Positions 16,580-25,492 of a stretch of 64,000 nucleotides of DNA are shown one piece after another (within the stretch, counting starts at the first letter, position 1; the number at the start of each line of letters is the position of its first letter). Made by a program: the position numbers and the translations under genes. The stretch lies in NCBI GenBank assembly GCA_016794505.1, contig JAEUJZ010000016.1, positions 1 to 64,000 of the forward strand, read 5' to 3'. The DNA comes from Myxococcales bacterium. Lineage in GTDB: Bacteria > Myxococcota_A > Polyangia > Palsa-1104 > JAEUJZ01. The notes under the pieces were generated by a model that was given only the letters and a program-made list of their open reading frames with translations, had not been told where the DNA came from and did not search any database.

Positions 16580-16716
16580 GGGGTCGCATCTTGCCTTGGG
16601 CTCCCCGCTGGTCGCCACCCCTTTTGTCGAAGGCCCGCGCCCAAGCGACGGCACAGGCGTCAAAAGCCCGCGTCCATCGCCCCGTGGGCGCGCAGCTTTG
16701 TGGCAGGATGCCGCCT

Positions 16717-19275
16717 ATGCCTGCCTCGGAAAAACAGGGGACCGCCGACGTGCCACCGTGGGCACAGGCACCGGCACAGATCCTGGCGCAGCTTCAGACG
16801 CGCGAAAGCGGTCTCGACGATGAACAGGCGCAGGCTCGCTGGCAGCGGCAAAAAGTAAAGGCCCCACGACGCGCATCGCTTGTGCGTCTGCTCGCCGCGC
16901 AGGTCAAGAGTCCGCTGGTGCTCATGCTGCTCGCCGCGGCCTTGCTGAGCATCGTGGTGCGCGAAACCACCGACGCGCTGGTCATCCTGAGCATCGTCTT
17001 TCTCAGCACTGCGCTGGGCTTTACACAAGAGCATGGAGCGACGCGCGCCGTCGAAAAGCTGCTTTCGCTGGTGGTCACCAAGTCGTGCGTGCTGCGCGCG
17101 GGTCGCGAAATCCACGTGCCGACTGATCACGTCGTGCCCGGCGACATCGTGCTGTTTAGCGCTGGCTCGCTCGTCCCAGGCGACTGTCGCATCATCCAGG
17201 CCCGCGATCTGCACGCGGACGAAGCCGCGCTGACCGGAGAGACCTTTCCCGTCGAAAAAGAGGTCGAAGCGGTCGCTTCTAGCGCGCCGCTTGCGGCCCG
17301 GCGATCGATGCTGTTTGCGGGCACGCATGTGGTAAGCGGCACCGCGCAAGCCGTGGTCGTGCGGATGGGGGACGACACCGAGCTAGGCCAGATTGCTCGC
17401 CGGCTCGATCGCGCGCCGCCTCCGTCGGACTTTGAGCGCGGCGTCGAGCGCTTCGGCCTGATGATCGCGCAGGTGACCTCGGTCTTGGCGCTTTTGATCC
17501 TGGCTGGAAACCTGGCGCTGCAGCGACCGTGGCTGCAGAGCTTTCTGTTTTCGCTGGCCTTGGCCGTGGGCCTAGTGCCTGAGCTTCTGCCGGCCATTGT
17601 CTCGGTCAACTTGTCGCGCGGCGCTCGTCGCATGGCCGCGGCGCAGGTCATCGTCAAGCGCCTGTCGTCCATCGAAGACTTCGGTGCCATCGATGTGCTG
17701 TGTACCGACAAGACCGGCACGCTGACCGAAGGCTGCGTCCAGCTTGAGCGCGCCGTCGGACCCAGCGGAAAACCCAGCGCGGCGGTATTGCGCGCGGCCG
17801 TGCTCAACGCGCGCTTTGAAAGCGGCCTAGAAAACCCAATCGACGAAGCGCTGCGCCGTGCCCAGGATCGCTGTCCACCGGGAAGCGAGCGCAAGCTCGA
17901 CGAAGTGCCTTATGACTTCGTGCGCAAGCGCTTGAGCGTGCTGGTCGAAGACGGTCCACAGCGTGTGCTTTTCACCAAGGGCGCGATGGCGCAGATGATG
18001 GATATCTGCACGCATGCGCTCGATGACGAGGGGCAGCTGCGACCGCTTTCCGCGCTGCGCGCGACGATCGACGCGACGTTTGCGGATCTGTCGCTCGCTG
18101 GGCTGCGCTGCCTGGGCGTGGCACAAAAGATCCTGAGCGACGGCGCAGGCGCTCTGCAGCCAGTGCGCGCGGTCGACGAAAAAGACATGGTCTTTCTGGG
18201 CTTTGTCGCCTTCCTCGATCCGCCCAAGGCCGGCGTGCGCGAGACGATTGCCGAGCTGCACCGCTTGGGTGTGCGCCTGAAAATGATCACGGGCGACAAC
18301 GCCGCCGTTGCGGCCACGGTTGCAGAGCGCGTCGGCATCGCTGCACCGACGGTGCTGACCGGCAAAGAGCTGCACGAGACCAGCGATGAAGCCCTGGCCC
18401 GTCGCGCGCAAGCCGTCGATGTTTTTGCTGAGATCGATCCCAATCAGAAAGAGCGAATCATCCTTGCGCTGCGGCGGGCCGGGCACGTCGTCGGCTATCT
18501 GGGCGATGGCATCAACGACGCGCCGGCCTTGCATGCGGCGCACGTCGGAATCTCGGTCGACAGCGCCGTGGATGTCGCCAAAGAGGCCGCGCAGATCGTC
18601 CTTTTGCAGAACAACTTGGCGGTGCTGATCGACGGAGTGCGTCTGGGGCGCGCGACTCTGGAGAACACGCTGAAGTACATTCACATCACCGCCAGCGCCA
18701 ACTTCGGCAACATGCTGTCGATGGCGGTGGCTGGAATGTTCCTGCCCTTTCTGCCGCTTCTGCCCAAGCAGATCCTGCTCAACAACCTGCTTTCCGATCT
18801 GCCGGCGATGACGATTGGCGGCGATCGCGTTGATGCTGCGCAGCTCGCGACGGCACGACGCTGGGATGCGCGCGAGATTCGCCGCTTCATGATGCTCTTT
18901 GGCACGATCAGCTCGCTGTTCGATCTGGCGACGTTTGGGCTCTTGCGGCTGCTTAAGACCTCGGCCGCGCTGTTTCAGTCAAGCTGGTTCGTCGAGTCGC
19001 TCTTGACCGAGGTCGTGATCCTGCTGGTGATGCGCACACGCGGTCCGCTGTGGCGCAGCCAGCCGTCGCTGCCGCTCTTGCTCGCGGTGCTCGGCGTATC
19101 CGCTGCCGCCATTGCGCTGCCCTATCTGCCGGGGGCGTTTGCGCTGGGGCTGGTGCCGATCCCCGCGTCGCTGCTGCTGCTCTTGCTGACGATCACGCTG
19201 GCCTATGCGCTGGTGTCCGAGCTCTTTAAGCGCCGCTTCTTTGCAGCCAAACCCGCGACCGATGCTGCGGGATAG
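16717..19275 (+). CDS. MgtA-type P-type ATPase (magnesium/cation transporter)
   Basis: An 852-residue P-type ATPase. D331 in CTDKTGTLT is the phosphorylated aspartate, LTGET supplies the actuator loop, and GDGINDAP (about 596-603) is the hinge motif. The segment PELLPAIVSVNLSRGA followed by VIVKRLSSIEDFGAIDVLC, and TASANFGNMLS near the C-terminal membrane domain, match MgtA/MgtB magnesium importers better than calcium or sodium pumps. Ten membrane segments are expected. The start at 16717 is preferred: AGGA lies eight bases upstream, while an in-frame ATG at 16708 is too close to it. The upstream gap is shared with glmS. No Mg-responsive leader is visible. Mg specificity is inferred from motif similarity. 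Confidence 0.9.
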   Translation: MPASEKQGTADVPPWAQAPAQILAQLQTRESGLDDEQAQARWQRQKVKAPRRASLVRLLAAQVKSPLVLMLLAAALLSIVVRETTDALVILSIVFLSTALGFTQEHGATRAVEKLLSLVVTKSCVLRAGREIHVPTDHVVPGDIVLFSAGSLVPGDCRIIQARDLHADEAALTGETFPVEKEVEAVASSAPLAARRSMLFAGTHVVSGTAQAVVVRMGDDTELGQIARRLDRAPPPSDFERGVERFGLMIAQVTSVLALLILAGNLALQRPWLQSFLFSLALAVGLVPELLPAIVSVNLSRGARRMAAAQVIVKRLSSIEDFGAIDVLCTDKTGTLTEGCVQLERAVGPSGKPSAAVLRAAVLNARFESGLENPIDEALRRAQDRCPPGSERKLDEVPYDFVRKRLSVLVEDGPQRVLFTKGAMAQMMDICTHALDDEGQLRPLSALRATIDATFADLSLAGLRCLGVAQKILSDGAGALQPVRAVDEKDMVFLGFVAFLDPPKAGVRETIAELHRLGVRLKMITGDNAAVAATVAERVGIAAPTVLTGKELHETSDEALARRAQAVDVFAEIDPNQKERIILALRRAGHVVGYLGDGINDAPALHAAHVGISVDSAVDVAKEAAQIVLLQNNLAVLIDGVRLGRATLENTLKYIHITASANFGNMLSMAVAGMFLPFLPLLPKQILLNNLLSDLPAMTIGGDRVDAAQLATARRWDAREIRRFMMLFGTISSLFDLATFGLLRLLKTSAALFQSSWFVESLLTEVVILLVMRTRGPLWRSQPSLPLLLAVLGVSAAAIALPYLPGAFALGLVPIPASLLLLLLTITLAYALVSELFKRRFFAAKPATDAAG

Positions 19276-19308
19276 ATCGCGACGTTCGCGCGCGTTTGGC
19301 CCGCGCTT

Positions 19309-20595
19309 CTACTCTTTGCGGGGATGCACGCGCACCGATCGCACGCGACGAGGCGAAGCGTCGATGATCTCTAGCTCGGTGCCATCGCTGGCGGTCAGTC
19401 GCGCGCCCTGCGCCGGGATCTCGTGCGCCAGCGAGATGCACAGACCCGCGATGGTGTGCCACTGCTCGCTCTCGGGCAGCTCGATCTTGAGGGCGCGGTT
19501 GACTTCGCGCACGGCTGCGGTGCCTTGCACCAACGCCGTCCCGCTGGCCTCGCGCTGGATGTTGTTGGCGACGGCGTCCTGCTCGCTGAAGATCTTGCCG
19601 ACCAGCTCTTCCACCAAGTCTTCGATGGTGATCAAGCCCAGCATGCCGCCCTGTTCATCGACGACGACCGCGATCGATCCGCGCTGCTGCTGCATGTCAT
19701 GCATCAGATCCAAGGCCCGCACGCTGCCGGGTACAAAGCGGATCGGTCGCATGAATTTCTCGACGGCAAATGGCTCGCCTCGTAGTGCCGGCACGATGAG
19801 GTCTTTGGTCGCGACATAGCCCACGACGTTGTCTGCCGTGCCCTCATAAACGGGGATGCGCGTGTGGACGTGCGCCGACAGCGCCCGCTGCAGCTGATCG
19901 GCGCTGGCATCCCGCGGGATGGCGACGACGCGTACGCGTGGCACCATCACCGACGCGACAGACAGCTCGCGAAAGTCGATGGCGCGGGCTGCTAGCTCGC
20001 CGGCTCGCGGATCCAGGGCGCCGGTCTTGGCGGCTTCTTCCACCATCTCGCGCAGCTCATCGGGGGACAGGCGCGTCTCAGTAAAGCTGGTCTTGTCGCC
20101 AAACAGCCGCAGCACCAAGTTCGATGTCGAGGTCAGGACCCAAATAAAGGGGCGTGCGACATACGACAGACCCAAGAGCAGCGGGCCCATGAACATCGCG
20201 TACCCCTCGTTCGAGCGCAGGGCCAGCGACTTGGGCACTAGCTCGCCCAACACCAGCGACAGGAACGAGATCGTACCGACGACCAGGGCAAAGCCGATCT
20301 GCTTGGCATAGGGGGCCAGCAGGGCCGAGTGCGACACTACGCGAGCCAAGCGCTCGGCAAAGACATCGCCTCCAAATGCCGCGGCGGCTGCCCCGATCAC
20401 CGTGATGGCGCTCTGCACCGTCGCCAAGAAGCGCTCGGGCTGATCGCGCAGCGCCTGCACGGCACGGGCCCGCGCGTGTCCTTCATCGATTAGCTCGCGC
20501 AGGCGGGTCTTGCGCAGCGAGATGACTGCCAGCTCAGCCCCGGAAAACAGGCCGTTGGCGACGATCAGCGAAAGGATAATGATCGCCTCGAACAT
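19309..20595 (-). CDS. CorC/HlyC-type hemolysin-family protein (DUF21-CBS-CorC_HlyC)
   Basis: The protein of 428 residues has the standard order of this family: an N-terminal DUF21 membrane domain (about 1-185, with NGLFSGAELAVISLRKTRLREL and VLGELVPKSLAL), a pair of CBS domains (about 205-330, with MVPRVRVVAIPRD and RIPVYEGTADNVVGYV) and a C-terminal CorC_HlyC domain. Members take part in magnesium or cobalt efflux, and the CBS pair binds adenosine nucleotides. Its gene follows the P450 gene after 7 bases, in an operon-like arrangement. It converges with the MgtA-type ATPase gene (33 bases apart), so two divalent-cation genes lie together, which makes a Mg-homeostasis role likely but unproved. 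Confidence 0.93.
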   Translation of the reverse strand: MFEAIIILSLIVANGLFSGAELAVISLRKTRLRELIDEGHARARAVQALRDQPERFLATVQSAITVIGAAAAAFGGDVFAERLARVVSHSALLAPYAKQIGFALVVGTISFLSLVLGELVPKSLALRSNEGYAMFMGPLLLGLSYVARPFIWVLTSTSNLVLRLFGDKTSFTETRLSPDELREMVEEAAKTGALDPRAGELAARAIDFRELSVASVMVPRVRVVAIPRDASADQLQRALSAHVHTRIPVYEGTADNVVGYVATKDLIVPALRGEPFAVEKFMRPIRFVPGSVRALDLMHDMQQQRGSIAVVVDEQGGMLGLITIEDLVEELVGKIFSEQDAVANNIQREASGTALVQGTAAVREVNRALKIELPESEQWHTIAGLCISLAHEIPAQGARLTASDGTELEIIDASPRRVRSVRVHPRKE

Positions 20596-20602
20596 GGCGG
20601 AT

Positions 20603-22042
20603 TCACTTCGCCTTTTCTGTCGCTGCGTGTGGGCCTCGATGCCCGGTGACGATCACCGAGACACCCCCTTTAGGCCCAATCACCACGCCGCGCCGTCGTG
20701 CGACCGGCGGAATCGCTGAAGCCAGGCGCAGGTCGACACGCGACACCAACGTGGCAAGCACCACCGTCATCTCAAACAGCGCGAACGAGACACCCAAGCA
20801 GCGACGGTGTCCACCGCCAAACGGCAGCCATTCATAGGTCGGAACCTTGCGCTCAAGAAAGCGCTCGGGGCGGAACTGATGTGGCTCGGACCAGATGCGC
20901 GGATTTTCGTGTACGAGCAGCGGACTGGGCCCGACGATGGTGCCGGCCGGCAGATCCCAGCCGGCGATGCGCAGATCGCGCTGCAGCGAGCGCACCACCA
21001 GCGGCAACAGGGTGTCAAAGCGCATGGCTTCGCGAATCACCGCGTCGGTGTACCGCAGCTTCGCAACGTCCTTGGCTTGCAGCGGGCCGCCTGCGGTGAC
21101 GTCTTGTACTTCGGCACGAAGCTGGGTTAGGACCGCCGGCCGTTCCAGCACGCGCTGCAGCAGCCAGGCCAAGCTGACCGCGCTCGTCTCGTGTCCGGCG
21201 AGAAGCAGCGTGATCATCTCGTCGAGCAGCTCTTGATCTTGCATCGGTGAGCCGTCTTCATGCCGGGCATCGACCAGCAACGACAGGACATCGCTGCGTC
21301 CGACGGTGCCGTGCTTGCGGCGGTGCTGGATCTCGGCGAGCAGCAGGTGATCGATCTCGACGCGCGCCTCGGTCACAGAGCGCAGCGGCAGCACCTTTGA
21401 GATCGCCCGCTTCCACGTCGGCGCACCGTCTTCCATGCCAAACGTCAAGATGCGTCGCAGGCGATCGCCGGGCAGGGCCAGCATCGCGGCAAACAGCGCT
21501 GGATGCGTCACGTCGCCGACAAGCTGCACCATCAACTGACGCAGGCGCTGCAATCGGGCTGCGTCGTCGACGCCGAACACGGTACGCAGGATCACATCAA
21601 GGGTGATGCCGGCCATGTGCGGCTGAATCGCAAAGGGCGTTCCGATCGGCCAGGCGTCGATGGTGTTCTCGCTGATCTCGCGCATGATGTCGCCATAGGC
21701 CTGCATGCGCTCGCCGTGGAACGGCGGCACAAGCAGGCGCCGCTCGCGCAAGTGACGCGGACCGTCGAGAAGCAAGAGCGAATTCTTGCCAACTACGCCC
21801 TCGATCAAGCGGTTGCCTTCGCCTGCGTACAGGTCGTCGGGGCTGCCGGTGAAGACCTCGCGCACGGCATCGGGATCCGCCAGGACCACCACGGGCGGAT
21901 GACTGAGCACGCGCATCGTGAATGCATCGCCATGCTGCGCGTGAAGCTCACGCAGAAACACATGCGGCTCGGCGGCATAGCGCCAGTGCTGGACGAACAC
22001 AGGCGATGAACTGCCAGGGGGAAGACGCGGGCTTGCGACCAT
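20603..22042 (-). CDS. Cytochrome P450
   Basis: A complete P450 of 479 residues. The I-helix oxygen-activating motif is AGHETS (282-287), the K-helix ExxR is EAMR (338-341), the PERF-type segment is RPERF, and the haem loop is FGGGHRRCLG with Cys415 as the thiolate ligand. There is no membrane anchor, so it is a soluble bacterial enzyme that needs separate redox partners; none are encoded next to it. The substrate is unknown. It lies 7 bases ahead of the CorC-type gene and is divergent from an ACAD10/11-like gene with a 143-bp gap. Confidence 0.96.
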   Translation of the reverse strand: MVASPRLPPGSSSPVFVQHWRYAAEPHVFLRELHAQHGDAFTMRVLSHPPVVVLADPDAVREVFTGSPDDLYAGEGNRLIEGVVGKNSLLLLDGPRHLRERRLLVPPFHGERMQAYGDIMREISENTIDAWPIGTPFAIQPHMAGITLDVILRTVFGVDDAARLQRLRQLMVQLVGDVTHPALFAAMLALPGDRLRRILTFGMEDGAPTWKRAISKVLPLRSVTEARVEIDHLLLAEIQHRRKHGTVGRSDVLSLLVDARHEDGSPMQDQELLDEMITLLLAGHETSAVSLAWLLQRVLERPAVLTQLRAEVQDVTAGGPLQAKDVAKLRYTDAVIREAMRFDTLLPLVVRSLQRDLRIAGWDLPAGTIVGPSPLLVHENPRIWSEPHQFRPERFLERKVPTYEWLPFGGGHRRCLGVSFALFEMTVVLATLVSRVDLRLASAIPPVARRRGVVIGPKGGVSVIVTGHRGPHAATEKAK

Positions 22043-22185
22043 CGTAGTGGGATCAGTCTATCGCATCGCGGCCATGCCTCAGGGTCCGATGATTGCAGGT
22101 GATTGCCAGCGATTGCGAGCCGCGGTGCTGGACCCGGCGTAGCGAAATTGGGAAACTGCCGGCGAACTTCGCGCAGGGAACCGTC

Positions 22186-23346
22186 ATGCCTGAACACAAG
22201 ACGCCGCATGATCCCGCTGTCACAAGGGCCGCTCTGCCTCGCATTACCGACGAGCCGTTTGCCGTTCGCAGCGGCGAGGAGCTCGATACAAGTCGCTTGC
22301 GTGCCTATCTTGCGCAGGCGCTCGATAGCTCGGCGCTGCCGCCTTCCGCTGCGTCGAATCCGACAGAGAATACCGGCGACCCAGAGCTGCAGGTGCAGCA
22401 GTTTCCCGGCGGCTATTCCAACCTGACGTACCTGATCACGTTTCGCGGCCAACAGTACGTCCTGCGACGACCACCGTTTGGATCCAAGGTCAAGACGGCG
22501 CATGACATGGGTCGGGAATACCGAATCCTGTCGGCGCTGCATCCGATCTATCGCTATGCGCCGCGGCCGGTCTGTTTCTGTGAAGACGAAACGATCGTGG
22601 GGGCCAAGTTCTATCTGATGGAGCGCATCCGCGGCGTCATCCTGCGTCGCAAAGTGCCGGCCAGCTTGGACTTGTCGCCGGAAAAAATGCACACGCTGTG
22701 CGAGACCTTTGTCGACACGCTGGTTGAGCTTCATGCGCTCGATTATCAGCGCGCCGGACTCGCGGATCTCGGCCGACCCGAGGGCTATGTCGAGCGCCAA
22801 GTAAGCGGCTGGAGCAAGCGCTATCGCGACGCGCAGACCGATGAGGTCCCAGCACTTGAGGCCTGCATGCGCTGGCTTTCGGCGCGCATCCCAAGCTCGC
22901 CTGCGGCCACGCTGATCCACAACGACTTCAAGTTCGACAACCTGATCCTCGACGAAGCGAAGCCGACGCGGGTGATTGGGCTTTTGGACTGGGAAATGGC
23001 GACAGTTGGCGACCCGCTGATGGATCTTGGTACAGCGCTTTGTTACTGGGTCGATCCCGAAGATCCGCCGGCCCTGCACATGGCGAGCTTTGGCCCGACG
23101 ACCCGCCCCGGCTGCCTGAACCGTCGCCAGATCGCCGAGCGCTATGCCCTGCGCTCGGGACGCGATGTGTCGAACATCCTTTTCTATTACTGCTTCGGGC
23201 TGTTCAAGACCGCGGTGGTGGTGCAGCAGATCTATTTCCGCTATCGCCAGGGCCTGACCAGCGACGCGCGCTTTGCCGGGCTGGGCGAGATGGCGCGTGT
23301 CCTTGGCGAGCAAGCCATGGCCAGCACCGAGCGAGGTTCGATCTAA
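22186..23346 (+). CDS. Kinase-fold phosphotransferase, ACAD10/11-N-terminal-like
   Basis: The 386-residue protein has the aminoglycoside-phosphotransferase/choline-kinase fold: a glycine-rich opening QFPGGYSNLTY, lysine region VLRRPPFGSK, catalytic HNDFKFDNL (H245, D247) and metal-binding DWEMATVGDPLMDLG (D268). The PFGSK and GDPLMDLG pattern is that of the N-terminal domain of ACAD10/11 and of bacterial putative phosphotransferases. In mammals that domain phosphorylates 4-hydroxyacyl-CoA; a similar hydroxyacid kinase role here is possible, not shown. Start at 22186 is supported by AGGGA. No acyl-CoA dehydrogenase partner is adjacent. A P450 is divergently transcribed. Confidence 0.9.
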   Translation: MPEHKTPHDPAVTRAALPRITDEPFAVRSGEELDTSRLRAYLAQALDSSALPPSAASNPTENTGDPELQVQQFPGGYSNLTYLITFRGQQYVLRRPPFGSKVKTAHDMGREYRILSALHPIYRYAPRPVCFCEDETIVGAKFYLMERIRGVILRRKVPASLDLSPEKMHTLCETFVDTLVELHALDYQRAGLADLGRPEGYVERQVSGWSKRYRDAQTDEVPALEACMRWLSARIPSSPAATLIHNDFKFDNLILDEAKPTRVIGLLDWEMATVGDPLMDLGTALCYWVDPEDPPALHMASFGPTTRPGCLNRRQIAERYALRSGRDVSNILFYYCFGLFKTAVVVQQIYFRYRQGLTSDARFAGLGEMARVLGEQAMASTERGSI

Positions 23347-23438
23347 TCGGCGCGGCACGTTGGCTCGGCGAGCGGGCACGGGAACATTGAGCCCGCGCAC
23401 ATCGTCTGACGCGATACAATGACCGCGGGGAGGTGTTC

Positions 23439-24857
23439 GTGAAGAGACACACGATCAAGTCGCTGATCGCCGTGGCGCTCACCATGACGCTGGGTGATGC
23501 CAACGCCAAGCCACCGGCTGGGCAGGTCTTCTGTCAGACCTACGCCAACTCACCGCAGTGCATGGGGCAGCAACCCTCGTGCGGTCTTTGTCACGTCGCC
23601 CCGCCGCAGCGCAACGCATTCGGTGCCGCCATCGAGATGAACCTGGCCGCCGGTACGCCGCGTCCGCTGTCGGATGCCGCGTTCACCGCTGCGCTGCCGA
23701 GTGCGCTGGTTGCGGCCGAGGGCCTCGATTCAGATGGCGATGGCGTCAGCAACCGCGACGAGATCCTGCAAGGCACGCTGCCCGCGGATGCCAACAGCAA
23801 GCCCGGCAGCACCGCTTGCCAGGGCGGTGACAACCCGCAGTATTCCATCTGCAAATACGATCTGCGGTACGCCTATCGCAAGGCGCTGCTCGACTTCTGC
23901 GGCGCTTCGCCGACCTATCCGCAGGTGCGCAGCTTCGTCGATCTGCCCAGCGATGATGCACGGCGGGCGTTCATCGATGCCGAGATCGATCGCTGCACCA
24001 GCACCGAATTTTGGCGCGGAAAAAACGGCCAGCTGTGGAAGGTTGCGCATCCCAAGATTCGCCCGGTCGGTTCGCTGAAGGCGGGCGAAGATCCAGGGGG
24101 CGTGCAGTTCGCCGATTACTACGATGACTACGCACTGTTTGCGTACGCGCAGACCGACGATCACGACGCTCGCGAGGTCTTGACCGCAGACTTTTTTGTC
24201 CGCCGGGATGTCAACCCAACGCGCTACACCAAGGTTGCGACCTTGCCTTCGCAGTTCGTCGATCCAGCGCGTCGCGCCGGCAACATGACCAGCTCGTGGA
24301 CGCTCGGCTACTTCGTCATGTTTACGGCCCTGCCACGCAACGCGGCATCGCAGATGTATCGCGCGTATCTGGGCCTGGATATCGCCAAGCAAGAAGGCCT
24401 GTTCAGCGTCGCCAACGAGCCACAAGACTACGACGCCAAGGGCGTGACCGCGACGGCCTGCGCAGCCTGCCATGCCACGCTTGATCCGCTGACCTATCCC
24501 TATCGCAACTACAACGGCGTGTCGGTGCCGCAGTTTCAGTTTCGCTATGTGCCAAACCGGCTCGAAGTGTTCTTTCCCAACGCTGCCCCGCGCATCACGC
24601 AGACGCCCGAGCGCGGTGTCCTGTTTGGGCAGACGGTGAACAACTTGCGCGAGTGGGCAACGGTGGCGGCGAACAGCGAGGCCTTTGCGATCTCGACGGC
24701 GAAGGACTACTGGAAGCTGCTCATCGGGCACGAGCCGCAGCCAGAAGAAAACGCCGAGTTCGTGGCCACTTGGCAGCGCTTCAAGACCGAGCATCAGTAC
24801 CGCGTGCAGAAGCTCTTGCACGACATCGTCAAGACGGAGGCCTATGGTGCGCCGTAG
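23439..24857 (+). CDS. Exported protein with two CxxCH haem motifs, DUF1588-like
   Basis: A secreted protein of about 472 residues. The signal peptide spans KRHTIKSLIAVALTMTLGDANA. It carries two haem-attachment motifs, CGLCH (48-52) and CAACH (341-345), the second embedded in CHATLDPLTYPYRNY, which is the DUF1588-type pattern CxxCHxxxDPxxxxxxNY. It also has a calcium-binding type-3-like segment SDGDGVSNRDE. The rest is helical and unmatched. This is the style of planctomycete and myxobacterial cytochrome-containing exported proteins whose role is unclear. A GTG start at 23439 has GGGGAGG five bases upstream and is preferred over 23433. The next gene overlaps its end by 14 bases, so they are coupled. 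Confidence 0.8.
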   Translation: MKRHTIKSLIAVALTMTLGDANAKPPAGQVFCQTYANSPQCMGQQPSCGLCHVAPPQRNAFGAAIEMNLAAGTPRPLSDAAFTAALPSALVAAEGLDSDGDGVSNRDEILQGTLPADANSKPGSTACQGGDNPQYSICKYDLRYAYRKALLDFCGASPTYPQVRSFVDLPSDDARRAFIDAEIDRCTSTEFWRGKNGQLWKVAHPKIRPVGSLKAGEDPGGVQFADYYDDYALFAYAQTDDHDAREVLTADFFVRRDVNPTRYTKVATLPSQFVDPARRAGNMTSSWTLGYFVMFTALPRNAASQMYRAYLGLDIAKQEGLFSVANEPQDYDAKGVTATACAACHATLDPLTYPYRNYNGVSVPQFQFRYVPNRLEVFFPNAAPRITQTPERGVLFGQTVNNLREWATVAANSEAFAISTAKDYWKLLIGHEPQPEENAEFVATWQRFKTEHQYRVQKLLHDIVKTEAYGAP

Positions 24858-25482
24858 ACATCTTCAGCTTGGGTTTCTGTTGTCCGTGCTTGCGGGTCTG
24901 TCGAGCTCGTGTTCGAGCAACAACCCGAGCATGGAACCACAGCCGGCCGCGTCGTCGGCCCGCGGCAACCTGCGCTTCAAAGGGCCTGAGCGCCTGAACG
25001 CCGACGTCGCTGCCGCTCTTGAGCTTCCCGCCACCGAGGTCTGCAAAGAGCTGGGCCTGTATCCGTGCGCGACCGCGGTCCACAACGTCGCGCTGGGCGG
25101 AGTCGAGCCCTACGGCGCGGGACTGTACGAAGCATCGGGGATCACCTCGGCAACGACGCCCCTTGTGGTCGATCGCATCATGTGGTCGGCCTGTACCAAG
25201 CGCGTCGATCTCGACCTGGCCAACCTGGGTGCAGCCACGATCTTCCGCGGCCTGCCGCTTGCGGGGGCCAAGCTCAATAATCCCGACGGGGAAGAAGTGC
25301 GCGCAGCCATCACGCAGCTTGTGCAGCGGGCGCTTCTGCGCGAGCCGTCCGAGCTAGAGCTTGGCCGGTATGTCCAGCTGGCCCGCGACATCGAAGCCAC
25401 GGGCAATGCGACCCCGGCGCGGGCGTGGATGCAGTCGGTCTGCTTCGCGGTCCTGTCGTCCGCAGAAGCCGTTTTCTACTAG
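24844..25482 (+). CDS. Lipoprotein of unknown function in the DUF1501/DUF1588-like module
   Basis: A 212-residue lipoprotein: MVRRRHLQLGFLLSVLAGLSSSC is a complete lipoprotein signal sequence with lipobox SSSC. Residues 40-210 hold two conserved-looking Cys (EVCKELGLYPC) and helical segments near the end (REPSELELGRYVQL). I do not recognise the family. The start is firm, with GGAGG three bases before the ATG and overlapping the upstream stop by 14 bases. The position between a haem-motif protein and a DUF1501-like protein suggests an exported complex partner. The C-terminal part resembles the helical tail around DUF1585-like regions in sense only; treat that as weak. Confidence 0.75.
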   Translation: MVRRRHLQLGFLLSVLAGLSSSCSSNNPSMEPQPAASSARGNLRFKGPERLNADVAAALELPATEVCKELGLYPCATAVHNVALGGVEPYGAGLYEASGITSATTPLVVDRIMWSACTKRVDLDLANLGAATIFRGLPLAGAKLNNPDGEEVRAAITQLVQRALLREPSELELGRYVQLARDIEATGNATPARAWMQSVCFAVLSSAEAVFY

Positions 25483-25492
25483 GGGGCTGGCC

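Noticed and set aside
16580..16716. glmS ribozyme or Mg-sensing leader between glmS and the MgtA-type gene
   Set aside because: The shared gap is only 137 bp, and I saw no recognisable ribozyme or leader fold.
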